Assembly: GCA_949372755.1 (NCBI GenBank)
Contig: CASIBO010000011.1
Span: forward strand, 124,001-188,000
Source: UBA9926 sp018645765
GTDB lineage: Bacteria > Pseudomonadota > Gammaproteobacteria > Pseudomonadales > Azotimanducaceae
Length of the DNA: 64,000 bases
Reading direction: 5' to 3'
This document shows positions 41,643 to 50,669 of the stretch, one piece after another (positions within the stretch are counted from its first letter, which is position 1; every line of letters begins with the position of its first letter). Under the pieces are notes generated by a model. The model saw nothing but the letters and a program-made list of their open reading frames with translations, did no database searches and was not told the DNA's origin. The position numbers were made by a program, and so were the translations under genes.

Positions 41643-44279
41643 ATGACCGAATCCTACCTAGATGGCCCCCCAGTTCATCGTCTTCGCTACTTGCTAGACT
41701 ACTGCCAGGCAAAGCGCATTGCGCCAAATCTTCTCACTCGAGGCTTGGCCAATCACGAGGCCTTAGCCGACCCGCTTGCGACCTTGCCCTGGGCGGACTT
41801 TCAGCGCGTGGTCGTAAATTGTCTACAGATCCTGCCTGAACCCGAATTCCATGACGCTGCAGCGCAATATTGGCAGCAACCCCAAAACCATCATTGGATT
41901 GTTCTGGGCCGTTCAATGGCCGCTCCATTTGATCTTTTAATTGAGCTCATCGGCGACGCTGGCCATTTGTTCCAAGACATGCCGATTCAGGTAACGACCC
42001 ATAATCGGACCCGGCATGCCCTCGCCATCCGAGTTGAGGCTGATTCAGAGTTCGCACCCAACACCGCATTTTCGGAGTTGCTCATGGCCGAACTTATTGG
42101 CTTTGCTCAGGGCATCGCATTGAGCGGGTTCCGCGTTAGCAGCCGGCTCCTAACGAACGGCTTCGAGCTCAACTGTCGCGTCGAAACCCGCGTGCGGGCA
42201 AGCTTCAATCGCTGGCGCAAGCACCTGAATGCAAAGCCCTTAACAGCCCTGCGCGTCGCCTTGCAGCACCAGCGCCGTGCTGAATCCTTGCTCCGTAAGA
42301 AAATGGCCGATTCAGCCCAGACCCAGCGCGCACTTCAAACAACCCTCAAGCAGACCCAAAGCAGTCTCGAGCAATTGCTGACCGCCAACAAATCGGACCA
42401 ATTCGAAATAGATGCTGACAATCAATTGCACCCCAAACACGCCAAGACCCTGGAACCAACCAGATCAAACCTGGGCATCACCTATTTTGAACAGCTCACG
42501 GCGCAACTGACTGATGCAAGTCGAGCTGATTGTGAGGCCGCGCTGCACAAAGCCAGAACCGGCTCCCAAAACCAGGCCTTGGTCAAGTTGATCCCGCTGA
42601 AACCAGAACTTGGACTCGAAAAACACCTCCTGCTTCAGCGCGGATCTCACGATCGCGTTCAGGCCGCTTTGATCCAAGCTCAAGAAGACTCCGAACGCTC
42701 AGGGTTGATGCCGTCCATCGCGCTGAGCGAGGTGCTTCAAACCCTATCCAATGAGGCCGCTTGCTTGACCAATGCCCGCGGCATCATCGAGTGGCACAAT
42801 CGTGCTTTTCAGCACTTAACCGGCACCCGACAAGTCAATTGTTTAGGCGCCAACCTTGCCGCGTTCGTCCCCAGTGCCCTCAGCGACAATCAACTCCGCC
42901 TCTTTTATCAAGATCAGCAAAGCGCCCATCGACTGACTCGTGTGCCGGCCTGGTTTTTATCAATTGACGGTGAGAAAACGCCGATCCAGGTCTCCGCAGT
43001 GCGTGTTGCTGGTGAGATCAGCGCTCAAAAAATTTACACCTTCGATGACCAAAGCGCCGTTCACGCGCGCGAACACGTGATCGACCAAGCGCACCAGCAA
43101 CTGCACGATCTGCGCACGCCCGCTATGATTGGTGAGATGACGCGGGGCGTCGCCCACGACCTGGGTAATTTATTAACCCTGATTCAGCTTGCATCAGAAC
43201 AAATCATCAAAGTCTCCACCCGCCCACTGCCTGCTGCGTTTGAACAATTGCAAACGGCCGTCAACGATGCGGGCGCGCTCACCAAAACACTACTGCAATC
43301 AGACGTCCCAGGGCAGACGCTAAATCAACAAAGCGAACTCATTACATTAATTCAAGAACTTAAGCCCTCCATCGAGGTTGTACTAGGCCCCGAAATGATG
43401 CTCGCGCTTGATGTGGACACCGCTCGAGCGCCCTTAGGCGTCTTGATTAACCGAACCGCTTTGAAAAATATTTTGCTCAACTTAGCCATCAATGCTCGCG
43501 ATGCGATGCCCACCGATGGCCAACTGACGTTACGCGTCCTGCCGGATAGCCCCTGGACAGACCCAGCAACCGATTCTGTTCAAGTCGGTCACCTCATTGA
43601 ACTGATCGACAACGGCGCCGGCATTCCCGGCGAACTGCAAGCGCATCTCTTTACGCCCGGGTTTACCACCAAAGGCCATAGAGGCGGTCATGGCATTGGG
43701 CTCCACAGCATTCGTCAGATGATCACGCAGCAAGGCGGACATTTACAACTTGGACCCGGGCCGGGAGGTGGCACGCGCGCACAGCTTTGGTTGCCTAAGA
43801 CCAAGAAAATCGATTTCCCGACGCGACTATTAGCCGCGAGTAGCAGCCTACCGGTTAAACAGCGCACAGCTCTGGTTGTTGAGGCGGATGAGCAAATCCG
43901 AGCGTTTCTAACCCTGACCCTCACATCGCTGAACTTCAAGGTATTCTCAGCAGCCGACGGCCAAGCCGGACTCGACCTTTACCTCAAGCAATCGGTCTAT
44001 CTTGATCTGATCCTCTCGGAACTTGTGCTGCCCGTCCTGTCCGGACACCGATTTCTGCAACGACTTTATCAAACCAATCCGCATCAGCCCGTTTTAATTC
44101 TCTCTGCGTTCACTGAAGCCGAACCGCATCGGCAGTTTCTTGCAGACAAGCCCTGGGTGACCTTAACCAAACCTTTTTCGCTTGCGCAGGTGAAAACCGC
44201 AATTCAACAATCGGTTTCAGCATCAAGACCATTCACCGAAAGGATGAACGAAACCCCAAAGCCGTGGGCTCAGTCATGA
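41643..44279 (+). CDS. Soluble hybrid sensor histidine kinase with degenerate receiver
   Basis: An 878-residue protein with no transmembrane segment. Residues 1 to about 220 resemble the ligand-binding N-terminal domain found in some AraC-type regulators (ANHEALADPLATLPWADFQR, then LGRSMAAPFDLLIELIGD); this is inference. A coiled-coil-like, Gln-rich stretch follows, then a PAS-like region near 380-480. The kinase core has the H-box RGVAHDLGNLLTL (His504), N-box NLAINARDAMP, ELIDNGAGIP, LFTPGFTTKG and GHGIGLHSI. The C-terminal receiver (about 742-860) keeps Lys843 in TKPF, but the phospho-accepting Asp is Glu793 (SELVLP) and the acidic pair is altered (VVEADEQ). It may be locked in a phospho-mimic state. 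No response regulator is adjacent. Confidence 0.88.
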   Translation: MTESYLDGPPVHRLRYLLDYCQAKRIAPNLLTRGLANHEALADPLATLPWADFQRVVVNCLQILPEPEFHDAAAQYWQQPQNHHWIVLGRSMAAPFDLLIELIGDAGHLFQDMPIQVTTHNRTRHALAIRVEADSEFAPNTAFSELLMAELIGFAQGIALSGFRVSSRLLTNGFELNCRVETRVRASFNRWRKHLNAKPLTALRVALQHQRRAESLLRKKMADSAQTQRALQTTLKQTQSSLEQLLTANKSDQFEIDADNQLHPKHAKTLEPTRSNLGITYFEQLTAQLTDASRADCEAALHKARTGSQNQALVKLIPLKPELGLEKHLLLQRGSHDRVQAALIQAQEDSERSGLMPSIALSEVLQTLSNEAACLTNARGIIEWHNRAFQHLTGTRQVNCLGANLAAFVPSALSDNQLRLFYQDQQSAHRLTRVPAWFLSIDGEKTPIQVSAVRVAGEISAQKIYTFDDQSAVHAREHVIDQAHQQLHDLRTPAMIGEMTRGVAHDLGNLLTLIQLASEQIIKVSTRPLPAAFEQLQTAVNDAGALTKTLLQSDVPGQTLNQQSELITLIQELKPSIEVVLGPEMMLALDVDTARAPLGVLINRTALKNILLNLAINARDAMPTDGQLTLRVLPDSPWTDPATDSVQVGHLIELIDNGAGIPGELQAHLFTPGFTTKGHRGGHGIGLHSIRQMITQQGGHLQLGPGPGGGTRAQLWLPKTKKIDFPTRLLAASSSLPVKQRTALVVEADEQIRAFLTLTLTSLNFKVFSAADGQAGLDLYLKQSVYLDLILSELVLPVLSGHRFLQRLYQTNPHQPVLILSAFTEAEPHRQFLADKPWVTLTKPFSLAQVKTAIQQSVSASRPFTERMNETPKPWAQS

Positions 44280-44311
44280 CCAAGACCAATCAAACGGTTT
44301 TCTAGCGCTGA

Positions 44312-44320
44312 TGCTATAAT
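44312..44320 (+). promoter_or_regulatory. Extended -10 promoter of argS
   Basis: TGCTATAAT is a perfect extended -10 (TGN plus TATAAT), 26 bases before the argS ATG. No good -35 is at the usual distance, which extended -10 promoters tolerate. Confidence 0.55.
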
Positions 44321-44346
44321 GCCTTGATCTCCAATTCAGGCGCACC

Positions 44347-46065
44347 ATGGATATTAAGCACCACCTTACCCAAACGTTTCATCAGGCAATGTTGGCCGCC
44401 GGCATTGACGACCCAAACCCCGTAATCCGGCAGTCACAGCGACCAGAGTTTGGTCATTATCAAGCCAATGGGGTCATGGGGGCTGCTAAGCGAATGCAAA
44501 CCAATCCTAGGGGGCTCGCGGATCTCATTGTCAAACACCTGCCAGCGCAGGATCACTACGCCTTAGAGGTTGCGGGTCCAGGTTTCATCAACATCACCCT
44601 CACCCCCGCCTTTGTATCCCAGCTCATTTCAAACCGTGATCCGGCGGAAAAGCCCAATAACACGCACCCAAGACGGGTCGTGGTCGATTACAGTTCACCC
44701 AACCTCGCCAAAGAAATGCACATCGGGCATCTCCGCTCGACCGTGATTGGCGATACCGTTGTTCGCGTTCTAGAGCACACTGGGCATACGGCGATACGAG
44801 CGAATCACGTCGGTGATTGGGGCGCCCAATTTGGGAGTCTACTGGCCTACCTCGATGAGTCTTCCAACAACGAAACGGCCCAAACTGCGGAACTTGCTGA
44901 CCTTGAAAAATTTTATCAAAGGGCCAGTAAAAAATTTAAAAACGATACCGATTTTGCAGAGAAAGCACGGGGCTACGTAGTTCGACTGCAATCTGGGGAT
45001 CCTGCACTGAAAAAGCTTTGGGACGTCTTCATTCAGACCTCGATGGACCATGGTCAAAACGTTTACGACAAGCTCAACATCACCTTGACCCAGCAGGATG
45101 CCATGCCGGAGAGCCGGTATAACAATGACCTTCTACCCTTGGTCTCCGACTTAACCGATAAAGGCTTGCTCGAGAAATCTGACGGGGCGCTTTGCGTTTT
45201 TCTGGACGAATTTAAGGGCAAGAATGATCGACCATTACCGGCGATGGTCCAGAAGTCTGACGGCGGCTTTCCGTATCTTGCAACGGATTTAGCGGCGCTG
45301 CGTTATCGACACCACGAACTCAAAGCCGATGAGGTGCTCTATGTGGTCGGCGCGTCTCAGCAGTTGCATCTTAGACAGGTGATTGCGGTTGCACGCGCCG
45401 CGGCGTTTATTCCCGAGACACTCACAACCAAACACCTAGCCTTTGGCCTGGTGCTGAAAGCCGACGGCACACCCTTCAAGACCCGCGATGGCGCGGATGT
45501 TAAGTTAATCGATGTTCTAAACGAGGCCATTGATCGAGCGCGCGATTTACTGCAACAAAGAAGCCAAGATCTCTCGCCCAGCGAACATGAGGCCATCGCA
45601 AAAGTGATCGGCATCGGCGCGATCAAATATGCCGAGCTTCAAAAAAACAGAACCACTGATTACATGTTTGATTGGGCCACGATGCTGTCTTTTGAGGGCA
45701 ATACAGCGCCCTATCTTCAGTATGCCTACACCAGGATTCGAAGCCTCTTTAGACGAGCCGGCATTGAGCACTTGGACCCAGCAACCCCCATCCTACTGAC
45801 CGCACCACAGGAACTGGCGCTGGGGATTAAAACCCTGCAGTTCAACGAAGCGATTACGAACTATCTAGAGGATTATCAGGCTAATATTTTATGCAATTAT
45901 CTATATGAACTCGCGGGCCTGTTTATGAGCTTTTACGAACACTGTCCAATATTGAGCGAGACTAAGACGCATCAAATGAGCCGCTTGAGGCTGTGTGACA
46001 TCACAGCGCGCACCCTGAAGACCGGACTGGACCTGCTCGGCATCGACACTGTGGAGCGGATGTGA
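44347..46065 (+). CDS. argS: Arginine-tRNA ligase ArgS
   Basis: ArgS charges tRNA-Arg. The 572-residue class I synthetase has the N-terminal Arg-S add-on domain with QSQRPEFGHYQANG, the HIGH signature in VDYSSPNLAKEMHIGHLRST, VGDWGAQFGSLLAYL, the LVLKADGTPFKTRDG replacement for KMSKS that is normal for ArgS, and the C-terminal DALR anticodon domain ending GIDTVERM. An extended -10 promoter precedes it, and the stop overlaps folA as GTGA. Confidence 0.97.
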   Translation: MDIKHHLTQTFHQAMLAAGIDDPNPVIRQSQRPEFGHYQANGVMGAAKRMQTNPRGLADLIVKHLPAQDHYALEVAGPGFINITLTPAFVSQLISNRDPAEKPNNTHPRRVVVDYSSPNLAKEMHIGHLRSTVIGDTVVRVLEHTGHTAIRANHVGDWGAQFGSLLAYLDESSNNETAQTAELADLEKFYQRASKKFKNDTDFAEKARGYVVRLQSGDPALKKLWDVFIQTSMDHGQNVYDKLNITLTQQDAMPESRYNNDLLPLVSDLTDKGLLEKSDGALCVFLDEFKGKNDRPLPAMVQKSDGGFPYLATDLAALRYRHHELKADEVLYVVGASQQLHLRQVIAVARAAAFIPETLTTKHLAFGLVLKADGTPFKTRDGADVKLIDVLNEAIDRARDLLQQRSQDLSPSEHEAIAKVIGIGAIKYAELQKNRTTDYMFDWATMLSFEGNTAPYLQYAYTRIRSLFRRAGIEHLDPATPILLTAPQELALGIKTLQFNEAITNYLEDYQANILCNYLYELAGLFMSFYEHCPILSETKTHQMSRLRLCDITARTLKTGLDLLGIDTVERM

Positions 46066-46559
46066 CGCCCCCCTACGCAATTGTTGCCGCCCGGAGCCGT
46101 AACCACGTCATTGGACGCGATGCCGATATCCCTTGGACGGTAAAGGGTGAACAGGCGCTCTTCAAGAAAATTACAATGAATGGCTGTCTGATCATGGGAC
46201 GCCGCACCTTCGAATCGATTGGCCGCCCCTTGCCAGGTCGGTTAACCCAGATCGTGACGCGACAGACGCAGTACGCCCAGCCCGGATGCCGCGTTTTTCA
46301 CAGTATTGAGGCCGCCTTGCAAGACGCACAGCAAACCGATCGCCCCATTTTCGTCATTGGGGGGGGTGAGCTTTATGCCGCAACGCTCGCCAATGCCCGC
46401 CAAGTCCATCTCACGACCATCGACCTTGAAGTGACTGGCAATGTCTTTTTCCCAGATTTTCCGACCCCCGCTTTTAAGCTGACCCATCGCGAGCATTTCG
46501 AAAGCAATCATCACTACACGTATGAAATCTATGAACAATCGGCCTTGGAGACAGTATGA
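46062..46559 (+). CDS. folA: Dihydrofolate reductase FolA
   Basis: FolA reduces dihydrofolate to THF with NADPH. The 165-residue protein has YAIVAARSRNHVIGRDADIPW, IMGRRTFESIGRPLPGR, IFVIGGGELYAATL and the C-terminal Y-x-x-EIYE strand. The usual active-site Asp after the DIPW helix start appears as Glu (KGEQALFK), a substitution seen in some bacterial enzymes. The GTG start overlaps the argS stop and has GGAG six bases upstream. The stop overlaps the next ATG by four bases. Confidence 0.93.
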   Translation: MTPPYAIVAARSRNHVIGRDADIPWTVKGEQALFKKITMNGCLIMGRRTFESIGRPLPGRLTQIVTRQTQYAQPGCRVFHSIEAALQDAQQTDRPIFVIGGGELYAATLANARQVHLTTIDLEVTGNVFFPDFPTPAFKLTHREHFESNHHYTYEIYEQSALETV

Positions 46560-47491
46560 AATTTGATAACCGCGTCACCCAAATGCTGGGCGTTGAATAC
46601 CCGATCGTACAAGCGCCGATGGGCTGGATTGCGCGCTCAGCGCTTGCCTCTGCTGTCTCCAATGCCGGCGGCCTTGGCATCATTGAAACGAGTTCCGGCG
46701 AATTGGACGCCGTTAAAGCAGAAATTAAAAAAATGAAATTGCTGACCCAAAAACCATTTGGGGTGAATATTGCTCAGGCCTTTGTTAAAGACCCCGACAT
46801 TGCGCAATTCGTGATTGATCAAGGCGTCACGTTTGTAACGACCTCCGCCGGCAGTCCAACGCGTTATACCGAGCAACTCAAGAGCGCTGGATTGACGGTC
46901 TTTCACGTTGTACCAACCCTCTCTGCCGCTCTGAAAGCTGTGGCGGCTGGGGTTGATGGCCTAATTGTTGAAGGTGGTGAAGGCGGCGGCTTCAAAAGCC
47001 CTAATGAAGTTGCCTCAATGGTGCTGTTACCCCTTGTGCGGTCTAAGGTTGACGTGCCCATCATTGCCGCCGGGGGGATGGTCGATGGCGGTACCATGGC
47101 GGCGGCGTTTGCTTTAGGCGCAGAAGGCATCCAAATGGGTACCCGTATGGTTTCAGCGCTTGAGTCACCAGTGCATCAAAACTGGAAGCAAGCGATTGTC
47201 GACGCACCCGAAACCGGTACGGTCTTCCTCAACAAATTCCACTCGCCAGCCCTGAGAGCCCTTAGAACCGAGCGGACATCGCGCCTTGAAGCCAATGCGG
47301 CCGAGAACATCATGCCCGAATTCGGCGATGCGCAAGCACTCTATTTTGGCGGCGATATGGAGGCGGCAATCCCCCTTTCCGGTCAGGTCGCCGGCCGAAT
47401 TGAAAGCATTAAACCGGTGGCCGATATCCTTCACGAAACGCGAGATGAGTTTTTCCGAGTCCTTGAGTCACTCCAGCGTCAGTACCTCTAA
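46556..47491 (+). CDS. Nitronate monooxygenase/FabK-like FMN flavoprotein
   Basis: A 311-residue TIM-barrel flavoprotein of the 2-nitropropane dioxygenase/NMO family. It has YPIVQAPMGWIARSALASAV, SNAGGLGIIE, VDGLIVEGGEGGGF and PIIAAGGMVDGGTMAAAFAL followed by GAEGIQMGTRMV. The family includes nitronate monooxygenases, FabK enoyl-ACP reductases and NADH:quinone reductases; the EGGEGGG form instead of EGxEAGGH leaves the activity open. It is coupled to folA by a four-base overlap, and the adjacent acyl-CoA dehydrogenases hint at acyl or quinone metabolism. Confidence 0.85.
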   Translation: MKFDNRVTQMLGVEYPIVQAPMGWIARSALASAVSNAGGLGIIETSSGELDAVKAEIKKMKLLTQKPFGVNIAQAFVKDPDIAQFVIDQGVTFVTTSAGSPTRYTEQLKSAGLTVFHVVPTLSAALKAVAAGVDGLIVEGGEGGGFKSPNEVASMVLLPLVRSKVDVPIIAAGGMVDGGTMAAAFALGAEGIQMGTRMVSALESPVHQNWKQAIVDAPETGTVFLNKFHSPALRALRTERTSRLEANAAENIMPEFGDAQALYFGGDMEAAIPLSGQVAGRIESIKPVADILHETRDEFFRVLESLQRQYL

Positions 47492-47495
47492 CATC

Positions 47496-48308
47496 ATGCG
47501 ACGGGGCCTCTGCCGCGCGTCCGCGCTCGTCCTCGGGGTATTTTGGCTGGCCTGGGCACACAGCGCAGCCGTTCCCGACTTCGACGCCGCAGCCGAGGCC
47601 TATCGGGCAAATGATTTTGTTACGGCCCGCGCAGCCTTTTTGGCGCGCGCGAATGCGGGCGACCACCGATCTATGGCCATCTTGGGCATGATGTCTCGGT
47701 TTGGCGAAGGCGTTCCGGTTGACTTAACCGACGCCTTCAAATGGTATCTCGCCGCCGCACAAGCAAGCCATCCGCCCGCGCAATTTCAGGTTGCCCGCAT
47801 GCTCAACTTGGGCGAGGGCGTTGCAGCCGATGAACAACGCGCCCAGTACTGGTTTAATCAAGCTGCAGAACAAGGCTATGCCAAGGCAATAGACCAACTC
47901 ACGCAACGATCTCCCGAGTCGGTGATTGCGGCCCCGGTCGATGACGCGGCCACAGACCGTGTCAAAACCATCAGCCGAGTTTGGAACTTCCAATTACCCA
48001 CCACCTTTAAAAAGACCGAGTTACCCCTTCCAAAGAATCACCAGCTACCGGTTGTACGCGTTCAACTCGGCGCCATGAAGACCAAAGATGCCGCCATTGA
48101 TCTTTGGTCCCTAATTCAAGATGAACTTCCTGACTTAACCCTTAATCTGCCCTTCACGGTGAGCCATTACGCGGAGCCGGATCAACAATCGATTTTTCGG
48201 TTGCGCGTTGGCGAATTCCAATCCACAGATGATGGTCAATTTTTTTGCCGGCAAGTCAAAAAGGTCAGTCGACGACCTTGTTGGGTGATAAACGATCCTT
48301 CACAATGA
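47496..48308 (+). CDS. Sel1-repeat and SPOR-like domain periplasmic protein
   Basis: A 270-residue secreted protein. The signal peptide is ALVLGVFWLAWAHSAAV. Two to three Sel1-like repeats follow (AAAEAYRANDFVTARAAFLA, FGEGVPVDLTDAFKWYLAAA, NLGEGVAADEQRAQYWFNQA). The last 75 residues resemble a SPOR peptidoglycan-binding domain (VVRVQLGAMKTKDAAIDLW, ending in YAEPDQQSIFRLRVGEF and a Cys-containing tail). The frame is open further upstream inside the flavoprotein gene, but the ATG at 47496, four bases after that gene's stop, begins the signal peptide. An envelope or septal role is inference. Confidence 0.78.
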   Translation: MRRGLCRASALVLGVFWLAWAHSAAVPDFDAAAEAYRANDFVTARAAFLARANAGDHRSMAILGMMSRFGEGVPVDLTDAFKWYLAAAQASHPPAQFQVARMLNLGEGVAADEQRAQYWFNQAAEQGYAKAIDQLTQRSPESVIAAPVDDAATDRVKTISRVWNFQLPTTFKKTELPLPKNHQLPVVRVQLGAMKTKDAAIDLWSLIQDELPDLTLNLPFTVSHYAEPDQQSIFRLRVGEFQSTDDGQFFCRQVKKVSRRPCWVINDPSQ

Positions 48309-48358
48309 GCAACCAACATTACCGAACCCTTCGACATCCCGTTTAAAAGGAGCGTCCC

Positions 48359-49513
48359 ATCGATATTTCGTTTAGCCCGGAAGATCTAGCCTTCCAAAAA
48401 AAAGTAAGAGCCTTTATTGATCAACATGTGCCGCAAGGCATGGCGATGTGGACCCAACGCGGCGATTGGTTCAAGGCCTTGGCAGATCAAGGCGGTTGGG
48501 ATGTCCCGAAGTGGCCCACGGATTTTGGCGGCCCCAATTTTACACCGACCCAACGTTATATATTCGACTTAGAAATGGGCAAGCAACCGACACCGCCGCA
48601 ACTGCCTTTTGGTGTCGGCATGCTCGCACCGATTCTGATGAACTATGGCAGCAAGGCCCAGCAGGACCAGTTTTTGCCAGGCATCCGGGATGGTAGCGTC
48701 AATTGGTGTCAGGGCTATTCCGAGCCCGGGGCTGGGTCGGATCTCGCAAACCTTAAGACCAAAGCAGAACTGAGTGACGACGGCAGTCATTATTTGGTAA
48801 ACGGCCAGAAAATTTGGACCACGCTTGCCCAAATCGCGCATTGGATATTTTGCCTGACCCGCACCAGCGGTGACGGCGCCAAGCAAGAGGGCATCACCTT
48901 TCTATTGATTCCCATGGATGACCCAGGGGTTGAAGTTCGGCCGATTATCACTTTGGGCGGCAGCCACTCGGTCAACGAAGTGTATTTTACCGACGTCAAA
49001 GTCCCAGTCGAAAATCGAGTCGGCGAGGAGGGCAAAGGCTGGACCTATGCCAAGGGCCTGTTGGCACATGAACGCTCAGGGCTCGCGGGCATTCAAAACT
49101 CCGTGATGGGCCTTGAAAAGGCGAAGCGAAACGCTCAAAAAATCCGTATTGGCGCTGGCACCTTGCTAGACCTCTCCAGCTTTAAAAATAAAGTCGGTGT
49201 TTTAGAAGCAGAACTGCTGGCGCTGGAGTTTACCGAGATGCGGACCCTTGCCCGGGTTGCCGCGGGCGGCGACCCAGGACCTGAGTCCGCCATCTTGAAA
49301 CTCAAAGGCACAGAAATTCAGCAACGCATCACCGAGTTAAACCTGGAAGCGGCGGGCGTCTTTGCAGCGCCCTGGGGCGCTGAGGCCTTCGGACCCGAAT
49401 TTGCCCATGGCGCCACCCAATCTTATCTTGGCGGCCGCGCCACCACGATCTACGGCGGTGCCAGCGAGGTCCAAAAAGACGTCATTGCAAAAAATGTATT
49501 GGGATTGAGTTAA
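48359..49513 (+). CDS. Acyl-CoA dehydrogenase, large subunit-like (apparent ATC start)
   Basis: The protein has WDVPKWPTDFGGPNFTPTQ, WCQGYSEPGAGSDLANLKT, NGQKIWTTLAQIAHWIFCLT and the C-terminal TIYGGASEVQKDVIAKNVLG, a PimC-like acyl-CoA dehydrogenase. The first in-frame GTG (48428) would remove about 23 conserved residues and has no ribosome-binding site. Upstream, AAGGAG sits six bases before an in-frame ATC (48359) followed by DISFSPEDLAFQKKVRAFI, exactly where family members read MD(I/L)SFSPED. The frame is closed by a stop at 48344. The start is thus ATC, or a mutated or misread ATG. The small partner gene begins nine bases after its stop. Confidence 0.85.
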   Translation: MDISFSPEDLAFQKKVRAFIDQHVPQGMAMWTQRGDWFKALADQGGWDVPKWPTDFGGPNFTPTQRYIFDLEMGKQPTPPQLPFGVGMLAPILMNYGSKAQQDQFLPGIRDGSVNWCQGYSEPGAGSDLANLKTKAELSDDGSHYLVNGQKIWTTLAQIAHWIFCLTRTSGDGAKQEGITFLLIPMDDPGVEVRPIITLGGSHSVNEVYFTDVKVPVENRVGEEGKGWTYAKGLLAHERSGLAGIQNSVMGLEKAKRNAQKIRIGAGTLLDLSSFKNKVGVLEAELLALEFTEMRTLARVAAGGDPGPESAILKLKGTEIQQRITELNLEAAGVFAAPWGAEAFGPEFAHGATQSYLGGRATTIYGGASEVQKDVIAKNVLGLS

Positions 49514-49522
49514 GGATTAATC

Positions 49523-50647
49523 ATGGATCTTGCCTACACCACCGAACAAGACATGCTCGCTGAGAGCATCCAACGCTTTATTGCCACCGAGTACGATCTA
49601 TCGAATCGTAAAAACCTGGTTGCTTCAGACTTGGGCTACAGTGCGCAACACTGGCAAACATTTGCTGAGTTAGGCTGGCTTGGAATGTCCATCCCCGAGG
49701 CCTATGGCGGGCTCGGGGGTGATTTGGTCGACACCATGATTATGTTTGAAGAATTTGGCAAAGGCCTGGTTCTCGAGCCAACGCTTTCGAGCCTCGTACT
49801 GTTTGCCGGGGCCTTAGAACTTGCGGGTAGCGACGAACACAAGCATCACTATTTGTCCGCGTTGGGCGCTGGGGATTTAACCGGCTGCCTGGCCTATGTC
49901 GAGGCGGATGAGCCCACCAATTTCAACTTTGTCGCAACAACCGCCCTAAAAACCGAGGGTCACTATCAGCTCAATGGCACAAAATCGGTCGTGCTGAATG
50001 CGGCCTCCGCAGACGTCATTCTCATCTCCGCTAGAACCGAAGGCCAAGCAACAGACGCACACGGCATCTCGTTGTTTTTAGTGCCCGGCGATACCGAAGG
50101 TCTCTCACGAAAAGACTATCCAACCGTTGACGGGCTGAGGGCCTCCGAGGTTCTACTGGACAATGTCCGAGTCCCGGCGTCTGCCCTTGTCGGCGCAGAA
50201 GGCGCGGCCTCACAAACTTTAAACACGGTCATCAACCGCGGCATCCTGGCAATTTCAGCCGAAGCCGTTGGCGCTATGGCCGTTTTGTATCAAAGCACCA
50301 TCGATTACACCAAACAAAGGGTGCAGTTCGATCACCCCCTGTCCGAATTTCAAGTCGTGAAACACCGACTGACCGAGATGTTCATAGAATACAACCTGGC
50401 AAAGTCACTGTGCATGAAAGCGACCATGCTCCTGAATCAAAACTCAGGCGACGCACAACGCCACATCCATGCTCTGAAGTTTCTGATCGGCAAAACCTCA
50501 CGCTTTGTCGGTCAAAATGCCGTTCAGCTTCACGGCGGTATGGGGATGACAGAAGATCTGGCCATTGCCCACTATTTCAAACGTCTGATGATGATCGATG
50601 CGACCTTTGGCCACACGGATATTCATTTAGATGCCTTTGTACAATAG
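49523..50647 (+). CDS. Acyl-CoA dehydrogenase, small subunit-like
   Basis: A 374-residue acyl-CoA dehydrogenase-fold protein: MDLAYTTEQDMLAESIQRFI, ELGWLGMSIPEAYGGLGGD, a divergent middle (VEADEPTNFNFVATTAL) in place of the usual FAD-loop motif, KQRVQFDHPLSEFQVVKH, and LHGGMGMTEDLAIAHYFKRL. Weak central and strong C-terminal motifs fit the small chain of heterotetrameric acyl-CoA dehydrogenases such as PimC/PimD (pimeloyl-CoA) or steroid-degrading pairs, in which active sites form between unlike subunits. AAGGA precedes the ATG. The substrate cannot be told. Confidence 0.87.
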   Translation: MDLAYTTEQDMLAESIQRFIATEYDLSNRKNLVASDLGYSAQHWQTFAELGWLGMSIPEAYGGLGGDLVDTMIMFEEFGKGLVLEPTLSSLVLFAGALELAGSDEHKHHYLSALGAGDLTGCLAYVEADEPTNFNFVATTALKTEGHYQLNGTKSVVLNAASADVILISARTEGQATDAHGISLFLVPGDTEGLSRKDYPTVDGLRASEVLLDNVRVPASALVGAEGAASQTLNTVINRGILAISAEAVGAMAVLYQSTIDYTKQRVQFDHPLSEFQVVKHRLTEMFIEYNLAKSLCMKATMLLNQNSGDAQRHIHALKFLIGKTSRFVGQNAVQLHGGMGMTEDLAIAHYFKRLMMIDATFGHTDIHLDAFVQ

Positions 50648-50669
50648 GGATCGTCATTAAGGGGACACC

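Noticed and set aside
47286..47495. Upstream extension of the Sel1/SPOR gene into the flavoprotein gene
   Set aside because: The added 70 residues are the out-of-frame reading of the flavoprotein; the ATG at 47496 starts a good signal peptide.
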